Origin: VRUE01 sp046733315
Lineage (GTDB): Bacteria > Actinomycetota > Thermoleophilia > Solirubrobacterales > 70-9
Assembly (NCBI GenBank): GCA_046733315.1
Contig: JBKPOV010000019.1
Span: 1-11,033, forward strand
DNA: 11,033 bases
Direction: 5' to 3'
Shown here: positions 5,488-11,033 of the stretch, in pieces
How the letters are laid out: each line of letters begins with the position of its first letter
How positions within the stretch are numbered: position 1 is the first letter of the stretch
The notes under the pieces: model-generated
The model's input: only the letters and a program-made list of their open reading frames with translations
What the model was told of the DNA's origin: nothing
Databases searched by the model: none
Made by a program: the position numbers and the translations under genes

Positions 5488-6249
5488 ATGGCGGGAGGAG
5501 GGGAGAAAAAGACATCTGCGCGCGCGGTCGTGCGCGGCACGGTCCAAGGCATCGGCTTTCGCGATGCGACCCGGCGCGAGGCGCATCGCCTCGGCGTCAA
5601 GGGATGGGTGCGCAACGAGGAGGACGGCAGCGTCCTGGTTCACGCCGAGGGTCCCGAGCCGGCGGTCGAGGAGATGTTGGCGTTTCTGCGCGAGGGACCG
5701 CCGGGCGCCGAGGTAAGCGGGGTCGAGGTGGAGAACCTCAAGGTCGAAGGCCACGAGCAGTTCGCGATCCGTGGCCTCAGCGCCGGCGTCTTCGTCGTCC
5801 AAGAGCACGCCGCGACGGCCCACCATTTCGACCTCCGCCTCGAGGTCGGTGGGGTGATGCGTTCGTGGGCGGTCCCGAAGGGTCCCTCGCTGGACCCCGC
5901 CGTCAAACGCCTCGCCGTCGAGGTCGGCGACCACTCGCTCGCTCACAACGATTTCGAGGGCCCCACTGATGGCGGCGGCGTGATCGTCTGGGATCGCGGC
6001 AGCTATGAGCAGGGCGGTCGCGTGCCTTGGCCGCAGGCGCTCGAGCGCGGCCACGCCGTCTTCGTCCTCCACGGCGAGAAGCTCAGCGGCGGCTTCGCCC
6101 TGCAGCGCACCCGACCGGGGGAGAAGCCGCAGTGGCTGCTGATCAAGCGTCGCGACGAGTACGCGCGGCCGGGCTCCGACGTGGTCGCCGAACAGCCTCG
6201 GTCGGTGCTCAGCGGCAGCACGCTGGAGCAGCTCCTGCAGCGCGGCTGA
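5488..6249 (+). CDS. Acylphosphatase fused to LigD-type 3'-phosphoesterase domain
   Basis: The 253-residue protein joins two known domains. Residues 10-95 are acylphosphatase: VRGTVQGIGFRDATRREA with catalytic Arg25, and GWVRNEEDGSV with catalytic Asn43, hydrolysing acyl phosphates. Residues 100-224 match the 3'-phosphoesterase domain of bacterial DNA ligase D (LigD_N type): VFVVQEHAATAHHFDLRLE, SWAVPKGPSLDP, KRLAVEVGDH, NDFEG, VIVWDRGSY and LLIKRR. In the Pseudomonas LigD enzyme, as I recall it, the site uses His42, His48, Asp50, Arg52, Lys66, Arg76, His84 and Tyr88. Here the same spacing gives His107, His113, Asp115, Arg117, Lys131, Arg141 and His149, with His153 in place of Tyr. The loop after NDFEG is shorter than usual. 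GAGAGGGGG (5469-5477) provides a ribosome binding site. No LigD ligase or polymerase is nearby. A role in 3'-end healing of nicks or RNA is inference. Confidence 0.9.
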   Translation: MAGGGEKKTSARAVVRGTVQGIGFRDATRREAHRLGVKGWVRNEEDGSVLVHAEGPEPAVEEMLAFLREGPPGAEVSGVEVENLKVEGHEQFAIRGLSAGVFVVQEHAATAHHFDLRLEVGGVMRSWAVPKGPSLDPAVKRLAVEVGDHSLAHNDFEGPTDGGGVIVWDRGSYEQGGRVPWPQALERGHAVFVLHGEKLSGGFALQRTRPGEKPQWLLIKRRDEYARPGSDVVAEQPRSVLSGSTLEQLLQRG

Positions 6250-6293
6250 GGCCATCTCGAGCCGACCCGAGCGGGCTCAGGAGAGACAACTTT

Positions 6294-6324
6294 TTGCAAT
6301 TGCACAATAAAATTCTATTGTTGC
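6294..6324 (+). promoter_or_regulatory. Promoter with palindromic operators for the ABC exporter operon
   Basis: In an AT-rich island unlike the surrounding DNA, TTGCAA (6294-6299) and TATTGT (6316-6321) form a -35/-10 pair with a 16-bp spacer, each matching 4 of 6 consensus bases. Two palindromes overlie it: TGCAATTGCA (6295-6304, perfect) and ACAATA-N6-TATTGT (6304-6309, 6316-6321). A repressor bound there would block RNA polymerase, as MarR- or TetR-type regulators do for drug exporters. No regulator gene lies in this window. The ATPase ATG is at 6340. Confidence 0.5.
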
Positions 6325-6339
6325 TAGAGATAGCCAGCA

Positions 6340-7059
6340 ATGAACACGATCGAAATCGACCGGATCTCGAAGATCTACGCCAGGGGGCCTGGTGCGGTTC
6401 CCGCCTTGTCCGAGCTCAGCCTCGCGGTCGATGAGGGCCAGGCGCTTGCCCTGCTGGGCCCCAACGGCGCCGGCAAGTCGACCGTCGTGCGAATCCTCGC
6501 AACGCTCGCGCGCCCCGACTCGGGCAGTGCCTCGATCGCCGGTTTTGACGTGGTCAGGCAAGCGGGGCAGGTGAGGACCTGCATCGGCGTGGCCCTGCAG
6601 GACGTCGGGCTCTATCCGGCGGGAAAGGTCCGCCAGGTCCTCCTGCACCACGCCCGGCTCCTTGGCCTCACGCGCCCGGCGGCATCGGCGCGCTGCGATG
6701 AGATCATCGAACTGACGGGACTGGCCAAGCTCACCGGCCAGCGTGTAGGTCGCCTCTCCGGCGGCACCCGGCGCAGGCTCGATCTTGGTCTCGCCCTGCT
6801 CCACCGCCCGCCCGTCCTGCTGCTCGACGAGCCGACCGGCAGCCTCGACCCTTTCTCGCGGCGTGAGTTTTGGCGCGAGCTCGCCCGGCTGCGGGACGAG
6901 GGCACCTGCATCCTCTTCGCCAGCCAAAGCATCGATGAGGCCGAGCAGCTGGCCGACAGGGTGGCCGTGCTGGTGGACGGCACCGTTTGGCGCGATGACA
7001 TTCCGGCAGCGCTCATCCGCGACGTCTGGGGGAGCGATGACGTCGCTGTCGCTCCCTGA
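6340..7059 (+). CDS. ABC transporter ATP-binding protein (DrrA-like)
   Basis: This 239-residue nucleotide-binding subunit has every functional motif: Walker A GPNGAGKST (40-48); Q-loop Gln87 in IGVALQDVGLYP; signature RLSGGTRRRLDLG (138-150); Walker B VLLLDEPT with catalytic Glu164; and D-loop SLD (168-170). At the switch (H-loop) position stands Gln196 in ASQSIDEAEQLADR, as in the daunorubicin-resistance ATPase DrrA, where TTQYLDEAD is found. With the downstream permease it should power export of a hydrophobic compound across the cytoplasmic membrane. At 239 residues it lacks the C-terminal extension of typical DrrA proteins (over 300). The start ATG 6340 follows an AT-rich leader with only a weak AGAGA ribosome site. 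The permease ATG lies inside its last codons, indicating translational coupling. The substrate cannot be predicted. Confidence 0.93.
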   Translation: MNTIEIDRISKIYARGPGAVPALSELSLAVDEGQALALLGPNGAGKSTVVRILATLARPDSGSASIAGFDVVRQAGQVRTCIGVALQDVGLYPAGKVRQVLLHHARLLGLTRPAASARCDEIIELTGLAKLTGQRVGRLSGGTRRRLDLGLALLHRPPVLLLDEPTGSLDPFSRREFWRELARLRDEGTCILFASQSIDEAEQLADRVAVLVDGTVWRDDIPAALIRDVWGSDDVAVAP

Positions 7060-7864
7060 GTCCCGGCCGATGGTCGCCGTGCCGGTGCACCCGCCGGCAT
7101 GGCTCACTCAGGTAGATCTGCTCACCCGCCGGGTGATGGTCGAATCGCTGCGCAGCCCCGTGCTGATCCTCAATCTGCTGCTGGCATTGCTCTTCCTGAT
7201 CGTCTATGACGGGACCGTCGGCGGCGTGCCGTTGCTGGTCAGCTTCGCCGGCGGTAACTACTACAACTTCATCCTGCCGGCAGCGATCCTGGCGGCCTCG
7301 GTCGGCGGTGGTGCCGCCGGATTGCTACTCGTCTCCGACATCCGCTCCGGCTACCTGAGCAAGCAGCTGACGATGCCGATCCGGCGCTCGGCGCTGGTCG
7401 CCAGTCTCGTCCTCACCTCGGCCTTCCAGGTCGTCCTGCAGGCGACCATCGTGATCCTCGTGGGCATCGCCCTTGGGGCCGATCCCAAGACCGGGACGCT
7501 GGGGATCGCCTGCGTCCTTGCGCTCGCCTTCGTCTGGGGCCTCGGCTTCGCCGCCTATTCGGTCTCGGTCGCGATCCTCAGCCGGGACATGCAGATCACC
7601 TCGGCGGCCAATCTGATCTTCATCCCGCTGATCTTTCTCTCGCCGCTGCTGGTGCCCTACGAATACCTGAAGCCGTGGATGCAGACGGCGGCCGACGTCA
7701 ACCCGGCGCGCTACGTCACCGAGGGGATGCGTTCGCTGTTGATCGAAGGCTGGGATGGCCAGATGCTGCTCGACGCGCTGGCCGCGAGCCTTGCCTACGG
7801 GATCGAGATGGGCGGCGTGGCGCTGCTGGTCATTCGCTCACGCTTATTGGGAATCGACGGATGA
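7037..7864 (+). CDS. ABC-2 type permease (DrrB-like)
   Basis: The 275-residue membrane subunit has six hydrophobic segments in ABC-2 layout. The first follows VMVESLRSPVLILNLLLALLFLIVYD (36-61 in outline). Next comes a periplasmic loop with FAGGNYYNFILPAAILA, and a cytoplasmic coupling stretch SGYLSKQLTMPIRRSALV, typical of DrrB-type permeases. Two further helices follow, then the conserved ANLIFIPLIFLSPLLVPYEYLKPWMQ region and VNPARYVTEGMRSLLIEGW before the last helix. It pairs with the upstream ATPase. I placed the start at ATG 7037, with GGGGGAG (7028-7034) close upstream and a 23-bp overlap with the ATPase; ATG 7070, 10 bp after the ATPase stop, is an in-frame alternative that removes 11 residues. 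The methyltransferase ATG follows 18 bp after the stop. An ATG overlapping the stop as ATGA (7861) opens only a nine-codon frame and is not used. Confidence 0.9.
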   Translation: MTSLSLPESRPMVAVPVHPPAWLTQVDLLTRRVMVESLRSPVLILNLLLALLFLIVYDGTVGGVPLLVSFAGGNYYNFILPAAILAASVGGGAAGLLLVSDIRSGYLSKQLTMPIRRSALVASLVLTSAFQVVLQATIVILVGIALGADPKTGTLGIACVLALAFVWGLGFAAYSVSVAILSRDMQITSAANLIFIPLIFLSPLLVPYEYLKPWMQTAADVNPARYVTEGMRSLLIEGWDGQMLLDALAASLAYGIEMGGVALLVIRSRLLGIDG

Positions 7865-7882
7865 GCGGCGGGGTGCACCGAG

Positions 7883-8680
7883 ATGGCTGAGCTGCTCGGG
7901 GCACTCGGGTGGAAAGCGAACCTCGGCGGTCGAGTTCGTCTGACCGTGCTCACAGGCGTGCCGGCGGCGGCGATCCTGATCGGTGGACTCGCCTTCGCGG
8001 CGCTGGCCTCGGTCTCGATCCTGCTCGTGCAGGCGGCGATCTGGACAGGCTGGCTGGTCTGGCTCGGGATCGTCTTCCCCCGCAACTTCCGCCGTGATTC
8101 GGAGGCGCCGTGCGAGTGGCCCTACCGGCGCGCTTTCATGCGGGAAATCCTGCTCGGGATCTCGGTTGCGTTCAGTCAGTTCCTGCGTCCGGCCGCGGCC
8201 GGATTTGCCCTCCAAGGCTCGCTTGCCCCCGGCGATGCGCTGACGATCGGCGCAACGCTTCTCCTCGCCGGCACGACCGCGATCGTGATCGGCGTCTCCA
8301 CGCTCGGGGTGGCCCGGACGCTGTTTGTCCACGAGTACGTTCCGGGGGAGCAGCGGGTGGTCAAAGCGGGCATCTACCGGTTCGTGCGACACCCGCTCTT
8401 CCTCGGCGGCGCCTTGGTCTCGCTCGGCCTGGCGATCTGCACTGGCAGTCAGACCGCGATCGAGCTCGGGCTCCTCAATGCCTGCGTCCTGCCGATCTAC
8501 GTTCGTCTCGAGGACCGGCGCTGCTGCGCCGTCCTCGGCCGGGAATACGTTGACTACAGCGTCGCCGTCGGCAGTGTGGTGCCGCGGCGGCGGGCGGCGA
8601 TCAGGCCGGTGGCCCACCTGCACCAGGCCGCCGGCAGGATTGAGCCGATAGCCGGTCGTGCCGCGGTCACCAAGCGGTAG
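7883..8680 (+). CDS. Isoprenylcysteine carboxyl methyltransferase-like membrane protein
   Basis: This 265-residue membrane protein has about five hydrophobic segments (roughly 22-65, 88-112, 121-147, 175-206) and the C-terminal signature of the ICMT/phospholipid methyltransferase superfamily: KAGIYRFVRHPLFLGG (161-176), where RxxRHP binds S-adenosylmethionine, followed by a helix, LPIYVRLEDRR and LGREYVDY (218-225). Bacterial members methylate lipids or other small hydrophobic acceptors; the acceptor here is unknown. It is the third gene of the exporter operon, 18 bp after the permease, so it may modify the exported compound or the membrane. The start ATG 7883 has a GGCGGGG stretch 10 nt upstream. 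The final 40 residues, beyond the conserved EYVDY, are basic and unconserved-looking and run over the 3' end of the opposite-strand DCC gene (127-bp overlap). Confidence 0.86.
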   Translation: MAELLGALGWKANLGGRVRLTVLTGVPAAAILIGGLAFAALASVSILLVQAAIWTGWLVWLGIVFPRNFRRDSEAPCEWPYRRAFMREILLGISVAFSQFLRPAAAGFALQGSLAPGDALTIGATLLLAGTTAIVIGVSTLGVARTLFVHEYVPGEQRVVKAGIYRFVRHPLFLGGALVSLGLAICTGSQTAIELGLLNACVLPIYVRLEDRRCCAVLGREYVDYSVAVGSVVPRRRAAIRPVAHLHQAAGRIEPIAGRAAVTKR

Positions 8681-8970
8681 GCGAGCTTGGTCAGTGGCAT
8701 CGCGATTGCCAACGATGTGGCGAGCGAGCGCCCGGCGGGCAGTTGACGAAGTAGGGGTGGAGCGCCTTGCGCCCCGGAGAGAATCTCCCCGTCCGCCGTG
8801 ATCACGTGTGCGCTGCGGAGCCTCTCGGGCCCGGGGATCGACGCCAGCAGCAACTGGCCCTCGGCCTCCTGGATCGCGATTGGCTCGAGGCGCCGCCAGC
8901 GATCCCAGCGGAGGAGCAGCGCAACGCAGACTTTGCAGAAACCACACTCGCCGTCGTAGAGGACCTTCAT
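8554..8970 (-). CDS. DCC-family thiol-disulfide oxidoreductase-like protein (DUF393)
   Basis: The 138-residue protein opens with VLYDGECGFCKVCV (3-16), the N-terminal YDGxCxxC motif that names the DCC family, with Cys9 and Cys12 as the thioredoxin-like pair and an additional Cys15. The middle (ITADGEILSGAQGAPPLLRQLP, 57-78 in outline) and the C-terminal hydrophobic helix followed by PAAWCRWATGLIAARRR (113-129) match the ordinary course of this family. Redox activity is the usual guess for the family, but the partner is unknown. The start is ATG 8968-8970, immediately before the conserved strand; no strong Shine-Dalgarno is visible. It begins 16 bp after the lipoprotein stop on the same strand, so the two are probably cotranscribed. 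Its last 42 codons lie antisense to the end of the methyltransferase gene, an unusually long convergent overlap. Confidence 0.86.
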   Translation of the reverse strand: MKVLYDGECGFCKVCVALLLRWDRWRRLEPIAIQEAEGQLLLASIPGPERLRSAHVITADGEILSGAQGAPPLLRQLPAGRSLATSLAIAMPLTKLAYRLVTAARPAIGSILPAAWCRWATGLIAARRRGTTLPTATL

Positions 8971-8986
8971 CGGCTGGAGTCGAGCA

Positions 8987-9592
8987 TCACCCGCAGGTGT
9001 CGTCAAGTGATTCGGCGGCTCTTTCACTTGCGCGGTCCGATGCTTCGTCGGACGGGTTTTCACCTTCCACGGCAATCAGCAGCGACACCGTGCAGGGGCC
9101 GGTCCTGATCGTGACGACATCGCTGTAGCCCTTTGATTTCGAGTTGTCGCTGACCAGGTAGCGAACTCGGGTGCTCTCCTCACCGAAGTCGAGCTCCTCG
9201 GGCTGCTGGACTTCGACGGACGGCGAGGAGCTGAAGCTGATGATCGCGTTGCCGATGCATTCGAGCCGCTTGTGTGTGTTCAGGCGTTCGTAGGCTGACG
9301 CCGCGAGCTCGGGCGTCTTGAAGATGCCCACCGCCTCGTCGATCCTGGCGCTGCCAACAAGGAACATCTTCGAGATCGCCGTCCGGCCGCCGTCGCGTTC
9401 GAGGATGGGGAGGGGCCCGCACAGTTCGGGGGGCGGTTCGCCGACCGCGGAGCCCTCCGGCAGATCCTCCATGCTCAGCAGCAGGCTCTCGGGAGTGCCC
9501 GCTGCCGCGGCAGATGAGCCGTCATCACCACCGCCGCAGCCGCCGACCGCGATCAAGGCGATCAGCAGCACCAGGAGTGGCGACTTGAACAT
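8987..9592 (-). CDS. Secreted lipoprotein of unknown function
   Basis: The 201-residue protein starts MFKSPLLVLLIALIAVGGC, a lipoprotein signal peptide with lipobox VGGC and lipidated Cys19, followed by a Gly/Asp/Ser/Ala linker to about residue 33. The mature part begins SLLLSMEDLPEGS, a pattern common near the start of actinobacterial lipoproteins and sensor-like domains. It contains four more cysteines (58, 112, 167, 200), enough for two disulfides. The segment IFKTPELAASAYERL (90-104) and the overall plan recall the extracellular PknH-like sensor fold, but this is a weak, memory-based resemblance. It acts outside the cytoplasmic membrane. The DCC thiol protein lies 16 bp downstream, which could fit a disulfide-bonded client, though this is inference. 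The start is ATG 9590-9592 without an evident ribosome binding site, divergent from the glyoxalase-like gene. Confidence 0.85.
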   Translation of the reverse strand: MFKSPLLVLLIALIAVGGCGGGDDGSSAAAAGTPESLLLSMEDLPEGSAVGEPPPELCGPLPILERDGGRTAISKMFLVGSARIDEAVGIFKTPELAASAYERLNTHKRLECIGNAIISFSSSPSVEVQQPEELDFGEESTRVRYLVSDNSKSKGYSDVVTIRTGPCTVSLLIAVEGENPSDEASDRASERAAESLDDTCG

Positions 9593-9656
9593 GGTGGCGC
9601 AGTTTAGTCAGAAATGTTCTTCCCAAGGGCTCGACTCCGGCCAATACTGTGTCAGC

Positions 9657-10337
9657 GTGGCGCCAACGATTGACGAGCTGACCGTCGCCGACGCACCCGA
9701 TGCCTGGCGGGCGCTCGGGTTTGAGATTGACGGGGACACCTGCGTGCTCGGCGATATACGGATTCGACTGGCGGGCCCGGAGTCGGGCAAGGGGCTAATC
9801 GGCTGGTCGCTGCGTGACGTCGAGATAACTGAGCTCGACGGCCTGCCAACCGCACGTTCGGCCCGTCACCCACCGGTTGACCGACCGCCGCATCCAAACG
9901 GCATCACCATGCTCGACCACGTGGTCGCGATCACGCCCGCGCTCGATCGAACCGTTGCGGCGCTGCAGGACGCCGGCCTCGATCTACGCCGCATCCGCGA
10001 GGAGCCCACACCCGCCGGGGCTCCCCGACAGGCTTTCTTCCGCCTCGGCGCCAACATCCTCGAGGTCGTCCAGGAGCCGCCCGAGGCGATCAAGCGCGCC
10101 GGCGGCGACCATCCCGCTTTTTTCTGGGGCCTCGCCTTCGTCGCTCCCGACCTGGAGGCAACGGTCGCAGCCCTCGGCGATCGCGCCAGCAAGATCCGTC
10201 AAGCCGTGCAGCCCGGCCGCCGCATCGCCACACTGCGGCGCTCGGCCGGCCTCTCACTGCCGGTCGCACTTATGACGCCTCGGCTTAATGGCGCGATCCG
10301 ACCTAGTCCCTGCGCCGCCAAATCTCCGCCACCCTGA
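9657..10337 (+). CDS. Glyoxalase-like (VOC superfamily) protein
   Basis: The 226-residue protein holds a glyoxalase-like domain at residues 84-206. MLDHVVAITPALDRTVAALQ and FRLGANILEVVQ form one beta-alpha-beta-beta-beta module, with His88 and Glu136 at the usual metal-ligand positions; WGLAFVAPDLEATVAALGD and SAGLSLPVALMTP complete the second. The first 65 residues (DELTVADAPDAWRALGFEIDGDTCVLGDIRIRL in outline) look like a further, degenerate VOC-type half. The activity is unassigned; relatives include dioxygenases, isomerases and binding proteins. I chose GTG 9657. It has no Shine-Dalgarno, while TACTGT (9645-9650) would be a fair -10 for a leaderless mRNA. The frame remains open upstream, but there it is antisense to the lipoprotein gene. 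The last 18 residues are proline-rich and probably disordered. A GC hairpin without T-run (10361-10377) follows. Confidence 0.8.
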   Translation: MAPTIDELTVADAPDAWRALGFEIDGDTCVLGDIRIRLAGPESGKGLIGWSLRDVEITELDGLPTARSARHPPVDRPPHPNGITMLDHVVAITPALDRTVAALQDAGLDLRRIREEPTPAGAPRQAFFRLGANILEVVQEPPEAIKRAGGDHPAFFWGLAFVAPDLEATVAALGDRASKIRQAVQPGRRIATLRRSAGLSLPVALMTPRLNGAIRPSPCAAKSPPP

Positions 10338-10591
10338 GCTACCTGGCAGTGGCCCGTGGTCGGCGCCTCAGACGCCGTAACCGCGATCAGAGCCGAGCAG
10401 TCTTCCGCTTGACGGTGTTTCCAGGTTGATCCCGAGAAGGAAAAAACTTGCGCGAAGCGATTCTAAACGCTAGCGTATAGATATTGGAACGCTTAAGTTT
10501 TCCATCCCAGGGGATCTTTACAAGAAGCAGGGACATGTTTTCCTGCCTCACGGATACCCATAACCGTAACCAATAGTGAGAGGAAGCACCA
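10338..10591 (+). promoter_or_regulatory. Intergenic leader upstream of the secreted-protein gene
   Basis: This 254-bp gap has no gene that I can support. Base composition changes inside it from GC-rich to balanced at about 10430. It holds a hairpin CGGCG/CGCCG (10361-10377) after the VOC gene; a perfect palindrome ACGCTAGCGT (10467-10476) touching a -10-like TATAGA (10476-10481); an ATCCC-AG-GGGAT dyad (10504-10515); and a hairpin GCAGGGA/TTCCTGC (10527-10533, 10540-10546, one G-T pair). No -35 with proper spacing was found. GAGAGGAAG (10578-10586) is the ribosome binding site of the next gene. If TATAGA is the -10, the leader would be about 100 nt long. Confidence 0.4.
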
Positions 10592-11033
10592 ATGACTAAA
10601 ACGCGAACCGGACTAAAGGCGCTTGGCCTGTGTGCCCTTGTCGTCGGCCTTATGGCGATTACAGCCAGTGCGGCCCAGGCAAAAGGGGATTGGACTTATC
10701 TGGACGCTTCGAAAGTGTTAAAAATATTCACAACCGCCAATGCTGCCGAAGTACAGGCGAAATTGGAGACAGGCGTAGTTGGTGTTCTGCACTTCAAAAC
10801 ACTTGGTGGAACAGAAGTCTTATTCTTATGCACTTCGCTGGAACTTACCCCTCCCGCGAAACTCCTAGAAACCGGTGCCACGACTGCTACAAAAGTCAAG
10901 TTCACAGGATGTAAAACTGACCTCAATAAAGTAGAGTCAAAAAACTGTGAACCAAAGAGCGCAGGAGCACCGAAAGGCACAATCGAAACCAAAGAAGCTC
11001 TTGGTTTAATTGCCTTACACAACGGTGCAGCCG
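10592..11033 (+). CDS. Secreted protein with signal peptide (3' truncated by window edge)
   Basis: The frame is open from ATG 10592 to the window end, giving 147 complete codons. It starts with a basic n-region (MTKTRTGLKALG), a hydrophobic core (LCALVVGLMAITAS) and a signal peptidase I site AQA-K near residue 30, so it is exported. The mature part has short beta-like segments and three cysteines in the visible part, in LFLCTSLEL, KFTGCKTDL and KNCEPKSAG, ending with a KGTIETKEALGLIALH stretch. I associate this plan with secreted proteins repeated many times in Solirubrobacterales-type genomes, but have no function for it. The gene is much richer in A/T at third codon positions than the rest of the window, with about half GC by eye. 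GAGAGGAAG, 5 nt upstream, supports the start. No stop is seen because the window ends. Confidence 0.85.
   Translation, partial: MTKTRTGLKALGLCALVVGLMAITASAAQAKGDWTYLDASKVLKIFTTANAAEVQAKLETGVVGVLHFKTLGGTEVLFLCTSLELTPPAKLLETGATTATKVKFTGCKTDLNKVESKNCEPKSAGAPKGTIETKEALGLIALHNGAA

Noticed and set aside
5404..6255. Minus-strand frame of 283 residues over the acylphosphatase fusion
   Set aside because: Shadow of the fusion gene, with no motif and biased composition.
6259..6279. GAGCC/GGCTC inverted repeat after the fusion gene as a terminator
   Set aside because: The stem is only 5 bp with a long loop, and the T-run lies more than 10 nt downstream, so termination is not supported.
7861..7890. ATGA start overlapping the permease stop
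   Set aside because: It opens only nine codons before a stop and is out of frame with the methyltransferase, which starts at ATG 7883.
7844..8947. Minus-strand frame of 367 residues over the methyltransferase and DCC genes
   Set aside because: Arg/Asp/Gly/Pro-rich with no domain; the two real genes in this stretch have clear family motifs in other frames.
9318..9656. N-terminal extension of the glyoxalase-like protein by over 100 residues
   Set aside because: It runs antisense through the lipoprotein gene, including its signal peptide; the VOC-like sequence begins only after GTG 9657.
10361..10377. CGGCG/CGCCG hairpin as terminator of the glyoxalase-like gene
   Set aside because: There is no T-run after it; it is mentioned only within the intergenic description.

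Overview
The window is high-GC DNA with GTG/TTG starts, at least one apparently leaderless gene, and long open antisense frames caused by GC bias. Together with an RTX-type calcium-binding tail, a DrrA-like ABC exporter, a VapBC-type toxin-antitoxin pair and a Stf0-type sulfotransferase, this points to an actinobacterium. The secreted protein at the right edge resembles families I associate with Thermoleophilia (Solirubrobacterales), but that placement is inference. No rRNA, tRNA, CRISPR array or insertion sequence was seen.

Layout. 1-150: C-terminal end of an RTX calcium-binding protein, then a strong intrinsic terminator. 181-389: a possible 35-residue membrane microprotein and a stub of an NAD-dependent epimerase, so this stretch looks eroded. 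416-1056: a Phd/YefM-like antitoxin and PIN-domain (VapC-like) toxin with overlapping ends; the toxin appears to start at CTG. 1138-2950 (minus): a Stf0-like sulfotransferase followed by a polytopic membrane protein. 3002-4333 (plus): a sulfatase transcribed divergently from the sulfotransferase across 51 bp. 4299-4961 (minus): a histidine phosphatase that overlaps the sulfatase tail to tail.

5045-6249 (plus): an NTF2/SnoaL-like protein and then a fusion of acylphosphatase with a LigD-type 3'-phosphoesterase domain. 6340-8680 (plus): a DrrAB-like ABC exporter (ATPase, permease) followed by an ICMT-like membrane methyltransferase, behind an AT-rich promoter with palindromic candidate operators. 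8554-9592 (minus): a lipoprotein and a DCC-family thiol protein; the latter overlaps the methyltransferase by 127 bp. 9657-10337 (plus): a glyoxalase-like protein. 10338-10591: a regulatory leader of lower GC. 10592-11033: the start of a secreted protein of clearly lower GC, cut by the window edge.

How genes may work together. The sulfotransferase/sulfatase pair could write and remove sulfate esters, perhaps on a glycoconjugate, with the membrane protein as a partner. The ABC cassette looks like an inducible exporter. The acylphosphatase-phosphoesterase fusion is the most unusual protein: the nuclease-type active-site framework is almost fully retained, but no LigD polymerase or ligase is present in the window.
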